From the NCBI RefSeq assembly GCF_004348735.1, contig NZ_SMKT01000089.1, positions 1 through 37,815 on the forward strand: a stretch of 37,815 nucleotides of DNA. Reading direction: 5' to 3'. Under the pieces are notes generated by a model. That model saw only the letters and a list, made by a program, of their open reading frames with translations, searched no databases and was not told the origin of the DNA. The DNA is from Actinomadura sp. KC06 (lineage in GTDB: Bacteria; Actinomycetota; Actinomycetes; Streptosporangiales; Streptosporangiaceae). Shown here one piece after another: positions 37,738 to 37,815 of the stretch. The translations under genes were made by a program, and so were the position numbers. The stretch's first letter is position 1, and each line of letters begins with the position of its first letter.

Positions 37738-37815
37738 ATGAAACGCGCCGGAATCGCCACTGTCTTCGGTGTGCTCGCCGCCTTCAGCGCGTCCACGCCC
37801 ACCGCCGCCCTGGCC
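37738..37815 (+). CDS. Secreted protein, N-terminal fragment (runs off the window)
   Basis: Only 26 codons are present: a basic start (MKRAGIATVF), a hydrophobic core and an Ala-rich end (TAALA) typical of a Sec signal peptide with cleavage near the window edge. GAGGAG lies four bases before the ATG. The mature protein is outside the window, so no function can be given. It is divergent from the AlkD-like gene over 164 bases in which nothing else is seen. Confidence 0.7.
   Translation, partial: MKRAGIATVFGVLAAFSASTPTAALA

Noticed and set aside
37497..37802. Minus-strand 101-codon open frame
   Set aside because: Overlaps the AlkD start and the signal-peptide gene; no domain and no good ribosome binding site.
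1..37815. tRNA, rRNA, CRISPR arrays, insertion sequences
   Set aside because: No cloverleaf-like gene, regular spaced repeats, transposase motifs or terminal inverted repeats were seen on either strand.

Overview
The window is high-GC DNA with the third-position G/C bias, frequent GTG starts, overlapping ATGA/GTGA gene junctions and TAnnnT -10 elements of an actinomycete. The content (glycerol-teichoic-acid type polymerases, PspC sensor kinase, CoxG-linked molybdenum hydroxylase, Septum_form protein) fits a filamentous actinobacterium, plausibly Streptosporangiales/Actinomadura-like. That placement is an inference from gene style, not from a marker comparison. It looks like ordinary chromosome: no tRNA, rRNA, CRISPR, transposase, integrase or prophage module was seen. 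About 36 genes are supported, the last one cut by the window edge.

Layout. 1-608 has no convincing gene. 609-2403 (+) is a thermolysin-like (M4-fold) metallopeptidase followed by a small emfourin-like protein, a probable peptidase/inhibitor pair. 2414-4436 (-) is the PTS-type dihydroxyacetone kinase operon dhaK-dhaL-dhaM. 4511-7945 (+) holds a nucleoside hydrolase, a PIG-L deacetylase, an SRPBCC protein and a beta-lactamase-fold serine hydrolase. 8019-8849 (-) is a DUF4190/Septum_form membrane protein. 9017-12656 is a cell-envelope stress module: a NarL-type regulator and PspC-histidine kinase (-), divergent from a PspC/Toastrack-like protein and a two-helix LiaF-TM-like protein (+). 12762-13985 holds a TetR regulator (+) and a degenerate cysteine-dioxygenase-like cupin (-). 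14251-16172 (+) is a Tat-exported PhoD phosphatase and a lipoprotein. A 30-residue membrane protein lies on the minus strand at 16162-16254. 16468-17345 (+) is a two-gene unit of a 57-residue acidic protein and a leaderless-secretion CHAP/peptidoglycan-binding hydrolase.

17564-22276 (+) is a molybdenum hydroxylase operon (2Fe-2S, Mo, FAD subunits) with a membrane-anchored CoxG. The AYRGAGR active-site loop places it with form II enzymes, so CO need not be its substrate. A methyltransferase (+) and a serpin (-) follow. 24432-31521 (-) is a pair of very large paralogous glycosyltransferase/TagF-type polymerases for wall teichoic acid. 31738-33958 is a carotenoid oxygenase (-) divergent from its probable TetR repressor (+), with two copies of a dyad operator over a near-consensus promoter. 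34002-35582 (-) is guaA. 35816-37573 holds an M43 secreted metalloprotease (+) and an AlkD-like glycosylase (-). A secreted protein starts at 37738 (+).

Themes: cell-envelope construction and sensing (PspC module, TagF pair, CHAP, Septum_form, PhoD) and proteolysis control (M4-like peptidase with emfourin, serpin, M43). The strongest leads are the M4/emfourin pair, the two-operator carotenoid-oxygenase promoter, the degenerate GT2 domain in one TagF paralog, the CHAP enzyme without a signal peptide with its small partner, and the hidden 30-residue membrane protein.
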